Shown here: positions 1 to 7,211 of the stretch, piece after piece | How positions within the stretch are numbered: the first letter of the stretch is position 1 | How the letters are laid out: each line of letters starts with the position of its first letter | Source: Armatimonadota bacterium | Lineage (GTDB): Bacteria; Armatimonadota; Fimbriimonadia; Fimbriimonadales; ATM1 | Assembly (NCBI GenBank): GCA_013816225.1 | Contig: JACDEQ010000011.1 | Span: 1 to 18,822, forward strand | Length of the DNA: 18,822 bases | Direction: 5' to 3' | Notes under the pieces: generated by a model | The model's input: the letters and a program-made list of their open reading frames with translations, nothing else | Told to the model about the DNA's origin: nothing | Databases searched by the model: none | Program-made: the position numbers and the translations under genes

Positions 1-2
1 CC

Positions 3-806
3 ATCGTGGCGGGCGCGGGGCTCGCAATGCCGCCGACGATGCTCGGGCTCTCCCTATTGTGCGGCGTTATCTGGACATTCGGATCGTTGAGCTACAGCAG
101 CGCGGTCGATAACGTGGGCGTCACTCGGAGCACCCCGATCAAGAACATGGCGCCGGTATTCGCGGCGATCTATGGAATCATCCTGTTTCAAGAATATTCC
201 CTGGCGAACCCGGTGGCGCTCACGATGACGGTTTCCGGCGTTCTGCTTATGGTCGCGGCTGCGTTCCTGATTGGCCGGGCGAGCGCGCTGGAGCACGAGA
301 AAGCCTTCGCCTACGACGTCACTCGTTCCGCGGCGGACCGGCGGCGGAGCTTCGGTTTGGGAATAGCCTTCTCGCTGGGTGCGGCCTTTTTCTACGGCGC
401 CTATTCGGCGCCGCTTAAGTATCTTTTCAAAAAGGGCGTCTCGGTCTATGCGGTTTGCGCGTGGCTGGGCGTGGGCGTGCTGATAACAACGGTTCTGATT
501 TACATTGTCAAGGAAAGACGGCTTTCGCCAAGGTTCCCCGGCCGACGTGAGTTTCTGCTTGCGCAAGGGGCGGGTGCGATATGGACTTCGGGGCAGCTCC
601 TGGGCGCACTCGCGATGCTCTACATTCCGATGTCGATCAGCTGGCCAATTTCTAATTTGGGAACCCTCGTCGCCGTCGCCTGGGGCGTGTACATTTTCAA
701 GGAAGTGCATATCGAGAAGCACATCAAGGAGTTCGGATTGGGGCTCGTTCTCTATGTTGCGGGGCTGACGCTGCTCGCGATGGCCGCGCCTGGCGGGCAC
801 GTTTAG
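3..806 (+). CDS. Sugar permease of the DMT superfamily, RhaT/GRP-like (5' end missing)
   Basis: The reading frame is open to the left edge, so the true start lies outside the window; about 267 residues remain. The visible part has roughly eight hydrophobic segments arranged as two similar halves, as in ten-helix drug/metabolite transporters. The half near residues 35-60 (GVTRSTPIKNMAPVFAAIYG, then FQE) and the second half's opening GAYSAPLKY resemble the glucose/rhamnose uptake branch (GRP, RhaT) rather than amino-acid EamA exporters. The likely role is inner-membrane uptake of a sugar. The substrate cannot be told from sequence alone. Its TAG stop overlaps the TAA stop of the convergent L,D-transpeptidase gene within 803-806. 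The family call is by memory of motifs; the substrate is unknown. Confidence 0.72.
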   Translation: MVAGAGLAMPPTMLGLSLLCGVIWTFGSLSYSSAVDNVGVTRSTPIKNMAPVFAAIYGIILFQEYSLANPVALTMTVSGVLLMVAAAFLIGRASALEHEKAFAYDVTRSAADRRRSFGLGIAFSLGAAFFYGAYSAPLKYLFKKGVSVYAVCAWLGVGVLITTVLIYIVKERRLSPRFPGRREFLLAQGAGAIWTSGQLLGALAMLYIPMSISWPISNLGTLVAVAWGVYIFKEVHIEKHIKEFGLGLVLYVAGLTLLAMAAPGGHV

Positions 807-1486
807 CGCGGGAACTTCTCGAGGGCTTTCTTTAGGCGTGGGTAGAGCTTCCTTGCATCCTCCCGCATGGTTCGCACCCGCAAATCGGCAGGCGAGATAA
901 TGATTTTCCGCTCTTTCGCCCACGCCACCAGGCAGAAAATCTCCTCGATCGCGTCGTCGCCCATGGCGAGGCAGCCGATCGAGACGTTGCTCCCGTGGAC
1001 GTAGATATCACCGCCAATTTGGTCTCGAGGGATAGTCGAAAACTTGATGTCCTCCGCGTTCGGGTAGTCGACGCCGAGCGATAGGTGATAACGGCTGTTC
1101 GGGTTCAGTGCCGAGATTCGGTAGAAGCCTTCGGGGACCTGTCTGTCACCTTCCTTGAGCTTAGGCCCCTGTCTTCCGCTGATTCCGAGAATCGGATACT
1201 CGGCAAGGAAAACGTATGCGCCGGTGCGTGCGCCTGCCCACACTTCCAGCTGCTTTTCCTTCTTGAACGCAAGCAGATAGATGCGCTTTGGCGGCCAATG
1301 TATGTTGTTCTTTCGGCAGATGGATGCGAACTGCCTTTTCGCAGCCGGGCCGAACTCAGCGATCGCTTGCGAGACAGTTCGCTCCGGCATGACACCCACC
1401 CTCAGCGGGCTTTTGAAATGCCACGCGACAGAAGCAATTACGACTACTACAGCAAGAGCGAAGACCCTGTTGACCAATGCTCCCAT
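803..1486 (-). CDS. L,D-transpeptidase family protein (YkuD fold, YafK-like)
   Basis: The protein has 227 residues if the ATG at 1486 is used. An N-terminal hydrophobic segment (about residues 5-22) should anchor it or export it to the periplasm. The catalytic YkuD signature is VHGSNVSIGCLAM, giving His164, Ser169, Gly171 and nucleophile Cys172. The segments EGDRQVPEGFYRI and the signature followed by GDDAIEEIF match the YafK branch (COG3034). E. coli YafK (LdtF/DpaA) acts on the lipoprotein-peptidoglycan link, so a cell-wall or envelope-attachment role is inferred. No Shine-Dalgarno precedes the ATG. A TACAAT box at 1485-1490 sits 7 nt before an in-frame TTG (1475-1477, codon 4), which may be the real leaderless start. 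It is divergent from the protease gene with only 22 bp between the ATG codons. Confidence 0.88.
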   Translation of the reverse strand: MGALVNRVFALAVVVVIASVAWHFKSPLRVGVMPERTVSQAIAEFGPAAKRQFASICRKNNIHWPPKRIYLLAFKKEKQLEVWAGARTGAYVFLAEYPILGISGRQGPKLKEGDRQVPEGFYRISALNPNSRYHLSLGVDYPNAEDIKFSTIPRDQIGGDIYVHGSNVSIGCLAMGDDAIEEIFCLVAWAKERKIIISPADLRVRTMREDARKLYPRLKKALEKFPR

Positions 1487-1490
1487 TGTA
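1485..1490 (-). promoter_or_regulatory. Candidate -10 box (TACAAT) for the L,D-transpeptidase gene
   Basis: TACAAT on the minus strand is followed by 7 nt (GGGAGCA) and an in-frame TTG at 1475-1477. It overlaps the conventional ATG. If it is the promoter, transcription would begin at the TTG and the message would lack a leader. The start codon was chosen after seeing the box, so this case is weaker than those at mqnA or xer. Confidence 0.35.
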
Positions 1491-1495
1491 TTCGG

Positions 1496-1501
1496 TAATC
1501 T
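1496..1501 (+). promoter_or_regulatory. Candidate leaderless -10 box (TAATCT) for the Tricorn-like protease
   Basis: TAATCT is followed by exactly 7 nt (TGCGCCT) and the ATG at 1509. There is no Shine-Dalgarno between them. A TTGACC that could be a -35 lies at 1470-1475, but the 20-nt spacing is long. The arrangement matches the TANNNT-plus-7 pattern seen at several other genes in the window. Confidence 0.5.
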
Positions 1502-1508
1502 TGCGCCT

Positions 1509-4500
1509 ATGAGGACTTGCGTTCTGCTCGGCTTGTTCGTTGTCGCTTGGCCGCCCTTCGCTCAAATCGGGGACATCGAGTCCAAGCCGATCCGCGGTGC
1601 GGCTCAGCCCGCCATCAGCGGAGACGGCTCGAAGATCGCGTTCCGATACCGGGGCGATATTTGGTTTGTTTCTTCGAATGGTGGCATCGCCACGAGGCTT
1701 ACAGACCACGTAGAACTCGATCAGCGGCCGGTCTGGAGCCCGGACGGCAAGTGGATCGCCTTCACCAGTGACCGGAACGGCAACAACGACATCTTCGCCA
1801 TACCGACGGAAGGCGGCGAGACGAAGCAGATCACCTATAGCGGCGGCAATGAGACCGCCACGGATTGGTCGCCTGACGGCGACTGGATCGCGTTCTCCGG
1901 CAGGCGCGATACACCCTGGACCGGGGTTTTCGTCGTCCATGTTCGAAGCCTCCAGTTCAGGAAAATCGCCGAGGACTATTTGGGGCTTGCAGAACCGCAT
2001 TTTTCGCCAGATGGGAAGAGCATCGTTGCCCAGAGGGACGGATTTCCCTGGACCCGGCCTCGCTATTTCGGATCGGGGGCAGCCGAATTGGTGACCTTGG
2101 ATCTTGCGACCGGAAAATCGGAAAGCATAATCGACAATCAAAAGCAAATCCTCTGGCCGACATTTTCGCCCAACGGAAAGATGGTCTACGCGGTCTCCTA
2201 TGGCGACGTAACACCGAGTTCCGCGAAGATTAATGAGCACCCCGGCAAGTTCGTGGACAACGCGGACCGGACACCCAATATCTGGAAATTCGACTTGAAT
2301 GGGAAGGCTCAACGCGTGACCGGCTTCGTCGGTGAGCCGGTTCGATTTCCTACGGTGAGCAAGGGCGGCACGCTCGCCTATGAGCGGGGTGGCAGGATTT
2401 ATACTAGCCGCGACGGCAAGGAAACCGAAGTACCGATTATCGCCCACGTCGATTCGAAGGTGAATGCCACGGAGAGGATGGTGCTCACCAACGGCGCCTC
2501 CGAAGCCGAAATATCACCGGACGGAAAGACGTTCGCGCTCGTGGTGGGTTCGGAATTGTGGACAGTGCCGGTCGAGAAGGGAAAGGGCAGAAACAAAGAC
2601 GACGCTGAACGGCTGACCGATTATCCTGGCGTCGACGAAGATATAGCGTGGTCGAAGGACGGGAAATCGATTTACTTCGTAAGCGATCGCAACCTAAACC
2701 GGCGCATTTACTCTATCGACGTAGCTACGAAAAAGGTTACGCCGATCTGGACAGGCGGAGACGATGCACAAACGCCGACGCTATCGCCTGGCGGGACCAA
2801 GCTCGCATTTTGGGTTGCGGGCGATAAGGGTGGCTTATACACTTGGGATGTCAAGGGGGGGACGCCGACCAAGATTTTCGACCAACCCGGGACGCACTTT
2901 TTCGGGACGAGCGCCGGCGAATTCGCGTGGTCGCCCGATAGCAACTGGATCGCCCTAACGCGCAGGCAGCCCGGCGGGACCTGGAATGTGTGGGTCGTGC
3001 CCGCAGCAGGCGGCCCAGCGGTTAACGTTACACAAAGAAATGTCGGACATGGTGCGCTCGGCTGGTCGGCGGATGGGAAGTTCCTCTATTTCACCAGCAA
3101 TGCACAGGGTGAGGGATTCTTTATTCTGCCTTTGAGTCCGGAGGATGAAGACCCTGAAGAAGTCGAACTAAAGTATGAAAAGCCGAAGGACCCGGTCAAG
3201 GTCGATATCGACTTCACGAATATCCACCTGCGCTCTAGGAGGCTATTCGACCAAGGGGCACACGCCAACGTCGTTTCCGACAAGGAGTCCGGAAAGATCT
3301 ATTTCTTGGTGTCGAATAACCTATGGGTCGCGGATTACGATGGCAAGAACGCGAAGCAGATCGTGGCAGATATCCGCAGCTTCACGTTGACGGACGATGG
3401 AAAGTCCGCCTACGGCCTTCACGGAGGCATGCCCGCAAAAGTAAAGCTCGACAGCAACGTTTCTGTCGCCGATACTGCGTTTCGTGCCGAGCTCGTTCAG
3501 GACGCGAACCTCGTCAGGAAATCGGCATTCATCGAGTTTTGGCGCATGTATAATCGCGGATTTTACGACCCGAATTTCCATGGCCGCGACTGGGATTCCA
3601 TTCGAAAGCGTTATGAGCCGCTACTCGAAGGCGTTGGGCACCGAAAGGAGTTCGCCGAATTATTGAACATGGTCGTCGGCGAATTGGAGGGATCGCATAG
3701 CGAAGTCGGGGCTTCCCCGGGTGGAACTCAAGGAGGGCCTTCGGTCAGCCTGCCGGGATTTAATTTCGATTACGGCTGGACCGGCCCCGGCATTCGGGTA
3801 AAGAGCTTGTTCGAGCGCGCCCCTGGCACTTTCAAAAAAACCGAAATCAAGCCAGGCGATTATGTTATGGCGATCGACGGCGTGGATATCCGCCTCGACG
3901 AGAACCTCTGGAAAGTGCTCCACAACCAAGCGGGGCGTGATTTGAAGCTGCTGGTTAATTCTCAACCGACAAAAGCAGGTGCCAGAGAAATTACGTATCG
4001 CGCGATTAGCCCTCAAGCTTGGAGCGAGCTTCACTACTCCCAATGGGTCGAGGGTAACCGGGAGAAAGTTAGGGAGGCAACCGGCGGCAAGGTCGGCTAC
4101 ATTCACATTCGCGGGATGGGCGGCGGCGACCGGCAAAGATTCGAAGAGGAGTTTCACGAGTATAAGCAGGGCAAGGAGGCGATGATCATCGACGTCCGCT
4201 TCAATGGCGGCGGAAATATTTCCGACTCTTTGGTCGACGTCCTCGAACGGAGATCCCATGGCTTTTATAAACCGCGCGACGGGTTTGTCGAGCTCGCCCC
4301 GAACGACCAGATGTGGGATAAACCGATCGTCGTGCTTCACAACGAGGACAGCTTTTCGAATGCGGAAATGTTCCCTTACGCCATGCGCGAAAGGAAGTTG
4401 GCGAAGCTGATCGGAATGCCTACGCCGGGCTATGTTATCTGGACGTGGGGCGGGAGCCTCGTCGACGGCACGAGCATCCGAATGCCAATGGCCGGGGTCT

Positions 4501-4634
4501 ACCGCCTTGACGGAACGCCGATGGAAAATATGGGCCAGCAGCCGGACATCAAGGTTCCATGGAGCAACGAGGACTACATGGCGGGAAAGGACCCGCAACT
4601 CGACAGGGCTATTCTTGAGCTGAAGAAGGGCTGA
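1509..4634 (+). CDS. Secreted Tricorn-like protease (beta-propellers, PDZ, S41 peptidase core)
   Basis: The start at 1509 gives 1041 residues opening with a signal peptide (MRTCVLLGLFVVAWPPFAQ). The open frame extends further upstream but there overlaps the divergent gene. About ten SPDG/SPNG-type propeller repeats fill residues 30 to 560 (WSPDGKWIAFTSD, WSPDGDWIAFSG and others), as in Tricorn's two propellers. A PDZ-like domain lies near 755-825 and the S41 peptidase core follows. Catalytic counterparts of Tricorn are visible: Ser729-His730 in GELEGSHSE (Tricorn S745-H746), nucleophile Ser950 in EDSFSNAEMF (S965), and Glu1006 in PMENMG (E1023). Asn951 stands where Tricorn has Asp966. Archaeal Tricorn is a cytosolic hexamer that degrades peptides; the signal peptide here implies a periplasmic or secreted peptidase. 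The 3' end overlaps the outer-membrane protein fragment by 26 nt. Confidence 0.9.
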   Translation: MRTCVLLGLFVVAWPPFAQIGDIESKPIRGAAQPAISGDGSKIAFRYRGDIWFVSSNGGIATRLTDHVELDQRPVWSPDGKWIAFTSDRNGNNDIFAIPTEGGETKQITYSGGNETATDWSPDGDWIAFSGRRDTPWTGVFVVHVRSLQFRKIAEDYLGLAEPHFSPDGKSIVAQRDGFPWTRPRYFGSGAAELVTLDLATGKSESIIDNQKQILWPTFSPNGKMVYAVSYGDVTPSSAKINEHPGKFVDNADRTPNIWKFDLNGKAQRVTGFVGEPVRFPTVSKGGTLAYERGGRIYTSRDGKETEVPIIAHVDSKVNATERMVLTNGASEAEISPDGKTFALVVGSELWTVPVEKGKGRNKDDAERLTDYPGVDEDIAWSKDGKSIYFVSDRNLNRRIYSIDVATKKVTPIWTGGDDAQTPTLSPGGTKLAFWVAGDKGGLYTWDVKGGTPTKIFDQPGTHFFGTSAGEFAWSPDSNWIALTRRQPGGTWNVWVVPAAGGPAVNVTQRNVGHGALGWSADGKFLYFTSNAQGEGFFILPLSPEDEDPEEVELKYEKPKDPVKVDIDFTNIHLRSRRLFDQGAHANVVSDKESGKIYFLVSNNLWVADYDGKNAKQIVADIRSFTLTDDGKSAYGLHGGMPAKVKLDSNVSVADTAFRAELVQDANLVRKSAFIEFWRMYNRGFYDPNFHGRDWDSIRKRYEPLLEGVGHRKEFAELLNMVVGELEGSHSEVGASPGGTQGGPSVSLPGFNFDYGWTGPGIRVKSLFERAPGTFKKTEIKPGDYVMAIDGVDIRLDENLWKVLHNQAGRDLKLLVNSQPTKAGAREITYRAISPQAWSELHYSQWVEGNREKVREATGGKVGYIHIRGMGGGDRQRFEEEFHEYKQGKEAMIIDVRFNGGGNISDSLVDVLERRSHGFYKPRDGFVELAPNDQMWDKPIVVLHNEDSFSNAEMFPYAMRERKLAKLIGMPTPGYVIWTWGGSLVDGTSIRMPMAGVYRLDGTPMENMGQQPDIKVPWSNEDYMAGKDPQLDRAILELKKG

Positions 4635-4923
4635 CGCGCTCGGGAACCTTTGCCACGGCGATATAAGCTTCCGCTTTGAGATAAGGATCGACATCCGAAG
4701 CGAATCCGAACTCTATTTCGCTGAAGTCGAGCTTACGTTCCGAGGGATCGGGATCGACAAAGCGCCCGCGAAAGTCGAAAACGATCGCCATTTGTGGATT
4801 GAAGTAGTTCTTGTTCTGCGTAGCCGGGGGTGTTGCGGGAGCCTGCTCAGGGTCCTGGTTGGTCGCCGCTATGTTGACGGCGAGCGCGGCTGCCCCGACA
4901 GCGGCGCCGATTGAAATAGGCAT
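4609..4923 (-). CDS. Probable remnant: amino end of an outer-membrane protein, truncated
   Basis: The 104-residue product starts with a likely signal peptide (MPISIGAAVGAAALAVNIA), a Pro/Ala/Gln-rich linker, and then NYFNPQMAIVFDFRGRF and a SEIEFGFASDVDPYLKAEAY stretch. From memory, this NxFNP-to-DPY block begins much longer outer-membrane proteins (often labelled zinc-regulated TonB-dependent receptor-like), which continue into a beta-barrel. Here the similarity ends near KVPE. The last codons lie antisense inside the protease gene's final codons, ending at TAG 4609. A good Shine-Dalgarno, GGAGG (4934-4938), sits 10 nt before the ATG, so the expression signals look intact. The simplest reading is a 3' deletion that fused the gene head to the protease end. 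A genuine small periplasmic protein is the alternative. Confidence 0.6.
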   Translation of the reverse strand: MPISIGAAVGAAALAVNIAATNQDPEQAPATPPATQNKNYFNPQMAIVFDFRGRFVDPDPSERKLDFSEIEFGFASDVDPYLKAEAYIAVAKVPERVSPSSAQE

Positions 4924-4933
4924 GTGTATGAAT

Positions 4934-4938
4934 CCTCC
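4934..4938 (-). promoter_or_regulatory. Ribosome binding site (GGAGG) of the truncated outer-membrane protein
   Basis: GGAGG on the minus strand lies 10 nt before the ATG at 4921-4923 and fixes this start. Further upstream a TAGCAT (4942-4947) with TTGCCT 18 nt before it could be the promoter; that part is weak. Confidence 0.55.
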
Positions 4939-4990
4939 GATATGCTATTGATACTATATTGCGTCAGGCAACAGTTCCCCGCGTTCATTT

Positions 4991-5007
4991 ATGCAATATT
5001 ATTGCAT
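4991..5007. promoter_or_regulatory. Perfect 17-bp palindrome, candidate Fur-family (Zur-like) operator
   Basis: ATGCAATA-T-TATTGCAT is an 8-1-8 perfect inverted repeat, AT-rich in a GC-rich neighbourhood. Its inner TGCAATA-T-TATTGCA has the 7-1-7 layout bound by Fur-family regulators. It sits 67 bp upstream of the outer-membrane protein fragment and 6 bp past the stop of the response regulator. It has no T-tract and little GC, so it makes a poor terminator. The regulator and metal are inferred only. Confidence 0.5.
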
Positions 5008-5013
5008 CAAAGT

Positions 5014-5715
5014 CTACTCGGGGGCACCGCCGACCAGTTTGTAACCGAATCCCCTCATGGTCAGCAGGTATTTCGGATTCTCCGGGTCTGCTTCGATCCT
5101 CCTTCGGATTCGGTACATGTAAACGTCCAGGCTGTTGCTGCTGAAGTCCATGTCATATCCCCATACGGCTTCGAAAATGGTCGCTCGCGCGATTGCCTTA
5201 TCTGAGTTTCGCCCCAGGTATGCCATCAGTTGGAACTCGCGGTTTGTTAAGCCGGCCGCGCGGCCGCTGATGAGGACGTCGCGGTTCTGGTAATCGATTG
5301 TAAGGTCCCCGATGGTCGTAGGTTCATCCGAGTCGAGAGGTTGCTGGTACTCGTTGACGCGTCGCAACTGCGAACGGACGCGAGCGACGAGCTCCGCAGG
5401 CTCGAACGGCTTGGTCAAGTAGTCGTCGGCGCCCACCTCCAACCCGATTATCTTGTCCATTGCATCAGTCCGTGCCGTGAGCATCACAACAGGCAGGTGA
5501 TACTTCTCTCGCAATCGCCTGCAAACCGTAATGCCATCCGATCCCGGGAGCCCCACGTCGAGGATAACGAGGTCGAAGCTGTCCTCGAACAGGCGCTGAA
5601 GGGCGTCCTCACCGGATGTAGCCGTTCTCACGGTATAGCCACTGCGCTCGAGCAATTTGCGCAGGTTATCCAGCAAGAACATGTCGTCATCGACAACAAG
5701 AAGTTTTGCGCTCAT
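5014..5715 (-). CDS. OmpR/PhoB-family response regulator
   Basis: This 233-residue protein has a receiver domain (about residues 4-118) and a winged-helix DNA-binding domain (about 137-230), the normal length for the family. Receiver landmarks are the acidic cluster D9-D11, phosphoacceptor Asp53 (VILDVGLPG), Thr80 and Lys102 (DDYLTKPF). The output domain shows the typical LTNREFQLMAYL and VYMYRIRRRI segments, then RGFGYKL near the end. Its ATG overlaps the kinase stop as ATGA (5712-5715), so the two are one operon and translationally coupled. It should be phosphorylated by that kinase and act as a transcription factor. Its target genes are unknown; the palindrome just past its stop is not an obvious direct-repeat OmpR site. 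Confidence 0.95.
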   Translation of the reverse strand: MSAKLLVVDDDMFLLDNLRKLLERSGYTVRTATSGEDALQRLFEDSFDLVILDVGLPGSDGITVCRRLREKYHLPVVMLTARTDAMDKIIGLEVGADDYLTKPFEPAELVARVRSQLRRVNEYQQPLDSDEPTTIGDLTIDYQNRDVLISGRAAGLTNREFQLMAYLGRNSDKAIARATIFEAVWGYDMDFSSNSLDVYMYRIRRRIEADPENPKYLLTMRGFGYKLVGGAPE

Positions 5716-7193
5716 TGATCCCCCAAACGTTCAAAGCTTATCAGAAAGGTCGTCCCGCACCCGGGTTTGCTTTTTACCCGGATCGAGCCGTGGTGCTCCT
5801 GAACGATCCGAAGGCTGCTGAATAGGCCAAGCCCGAACCCGTTGCCCTTGGTCGAAGTGAACGGCTCGAAGAGCTCCGGGATCTGGTCTCCAGCTATTCC
5901 CTCGCCCGTATCCTCGAATTGGATCACGATCGCCTGCCGTGCATTCCGCGTCCTTATGGTAAGCGTCCCTCCTCGCGCCTGCATCGCGTGGACCGCGTTC
6001 AGGATGATATTTACGAACAGGTGTTCGAGTTGGTGTGGGTCCCCTGTGAGCGCGGGTAAGGACGCTGCGAAGTGCTTGTCCACCCTGACCGACGAAATAC
6101 GCAACTGCGCGTCAGTAAGCGCCAAAACCCGCTCGAGCGTGTCGTGAATATCTACGGGCTCGCGCGCGACGAGCCTCGGCCGTGCATAAGAAAGCAGACG
6201 ATGCGAGAGGACAGCGAATCGATCCATCTGTGCCTTCACTGCATGGAGTGCAGCTTGGGGGTCATACGTACCCGCAGACAGCTCCATCGAGAGCGACGAG
6301 ACAATGTTCTTTATGTCGTGGGCGATGCTGGCGGCTAACGTGCCAACTGCAGAAAGCTTCTCACTCTGTACTACCTGCTGCTGGGTCTGCCTCAGCTCAT
6401 CGTGAGTTCGAAGCAGGCGCTCCTGCAGCAAATGCAAATTGACGAGCAGCGCCACCTGATCGACGACCGCCTCCAAGTGAACCAAGTGATGTTGATCAGC
6501 AGCCTCGGCGGGGGATTGCCGTCCCAAAAACAGGACCGCCGTCGGTTTGCCGTCCTGCGAAAGATTCGCCATCGCCCAGAACTTGCATTTCATCATCTGA
6601 GCGAGAGGGCTGGTCGGCCGGTGCCCGAACTCTATACCCGAACCCTTCAACAGGTTTGCGTAGTCAGGATGGGAGCTGGGATGCAAATTGACTGTCCGTG
6701 GAATCTTGGTTCTGGCCGGCAAGCACCTGCCGACAAGCGCTTCCCCTGCCTCATCCAAAAGCAACAGAGCTGCGGAGTCATAGCCGAGCAAGCCCCTAAG
6801 CAGGTTCAATTGAGCGTCGATTACTTGACTGGTGTCCTTAGACTGCCCGATCAGCGTGAATGCAGTGTTCATCGCATTCAGTACCTCGTGGGTCGTGGCG
6901 AGTTCGGCGTTTTGACGCTTGAGGACCCCTTGCTGCTCTTCGAACCGCTGCGCGAACAGCCGCTCCCTCTCGAGCTCAACACCGACACGTCCGGCGAGCA
7001 GGGTTACGAACTGTACATCCTCTTGATCCAGGGGCAAATCGGACCGACTATCCATAAAGCAAAGTGTTCCGATCCCGCGACCTTGCGAGTCTCGCAGCGG
7101 CACACCGAGATACCGGGTCAAGCCTAGCTTGGTCGTGGGCAGTGCCTGGTATTGCGGGTCGCCCGAGGCGTCTTGGATGAGCAGAGGGCGCAC
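5712..7193 (-). CDS. Sensor histidine kinase, C-terminal part (downstream of an in-frame TGA)
   Basis: This is the 3' portion of a kinase gene that reads in the same frame from 7847, interrupted only by TGA at 7212-7214. It carries the end of the first GAF domain (PLLIQDASGDPQYQ, YLGVPLRDSQGRGIGTLCF), a coiled linker, a second GAF-like domain, a HisKA helix with phosphoacceptor His510 of the full frame (SIAHDIKN), the N-box (VNIILNAVHAM), and the ATP-binding G boxes (DTGEGI, KGNGFGLGL). There are no membrane spans, so it is cytosolic. All kinase motifs are intact. The upstream GTG (7191-7193) is inside the GAF domain and has no convincing ribosome site, so independent translation from there would give a half domain. 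It partners the response regulator that follows. Confidence 0.85.
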   Translation of the reverse strand: MRPLLIQDASGDPQYQALPTTKLGLTRYLGVPLRDSQGRGIGTLCFMDSRSDLPLDQEDVQFVTLLAGRVGVELERERLFAQRFEEQQGVLKRQNAELATTHEVLNAMNTAFTLIGQSKDTSQVIDAQLNLLRGLLGYDSAALLLLDEAGEALVGRCLPARTKIPRTVNLHPSSHPDYANLLKGSGIEFGHRPTSPLAQMMKCKFWAMANLSQDGKPTAVLFLGRQSPAEAADQHHLVHLEAVVDQVALLVNLHLLQERLLRTHDELRQTQQQVVQSEKLSAVGTLAASIAHDIKNIVSSLSMELSAGTYDPQAALHAVKAQMDRFAVLSHRLLSYARPRLVAREPVDIHDTLERVLALTDAQLRISSVRVDKHFAASLPALTGDPHQLEHLFVNIILNAVHAMQARGGTLTIRTRNARQAIVIQFEDTGEGIAGDQIPELFEPFTSTKGNGFGLGLFSSLRIVQEHHGSIRVKSKPGCGTTFLISFERLGDQ

Positions 7194-7211
7194 GGCCCTT
7201 CGAATAAAGTA

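Noticed and set aside
1281..1508. Upstream extension of the Tricorn-like protease frame
   Set aside because: It overlaps the divergent L,D-transpeptidase coding region, and the signal peptide begins at 1509.
3660..4694. Long minus-strand open frame of 344 codons
   Set aside because: It is antisense to the protease's catalytic domain and has no recognisable motif; it is a shadow of GC-rich coding sequence.
4991..5007. The palindrome as a rho-independent terminator for the response regulator
   Set aside because: It has an AT-rich stem, an impractically small loop and no T-tract in the transcript direction.
6402..7127. Plus-strand open frame of 241 codons opposite the kinase
   Set aside because: It has no domain or start signal and is fully antisense to clear kinase coding sequence.
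7185..7199. Small hairpin (AGGGC/GCCCT) starting 12 nt after the kinase TGA, as a selenocysteine insertion signal
   Set aside because: The spacing is about right, but the stem is only 5 bp, lacks known SECIS loop features, and kinases of this type are not known selenoproteins. Nonsense mutation or error is far likelier.
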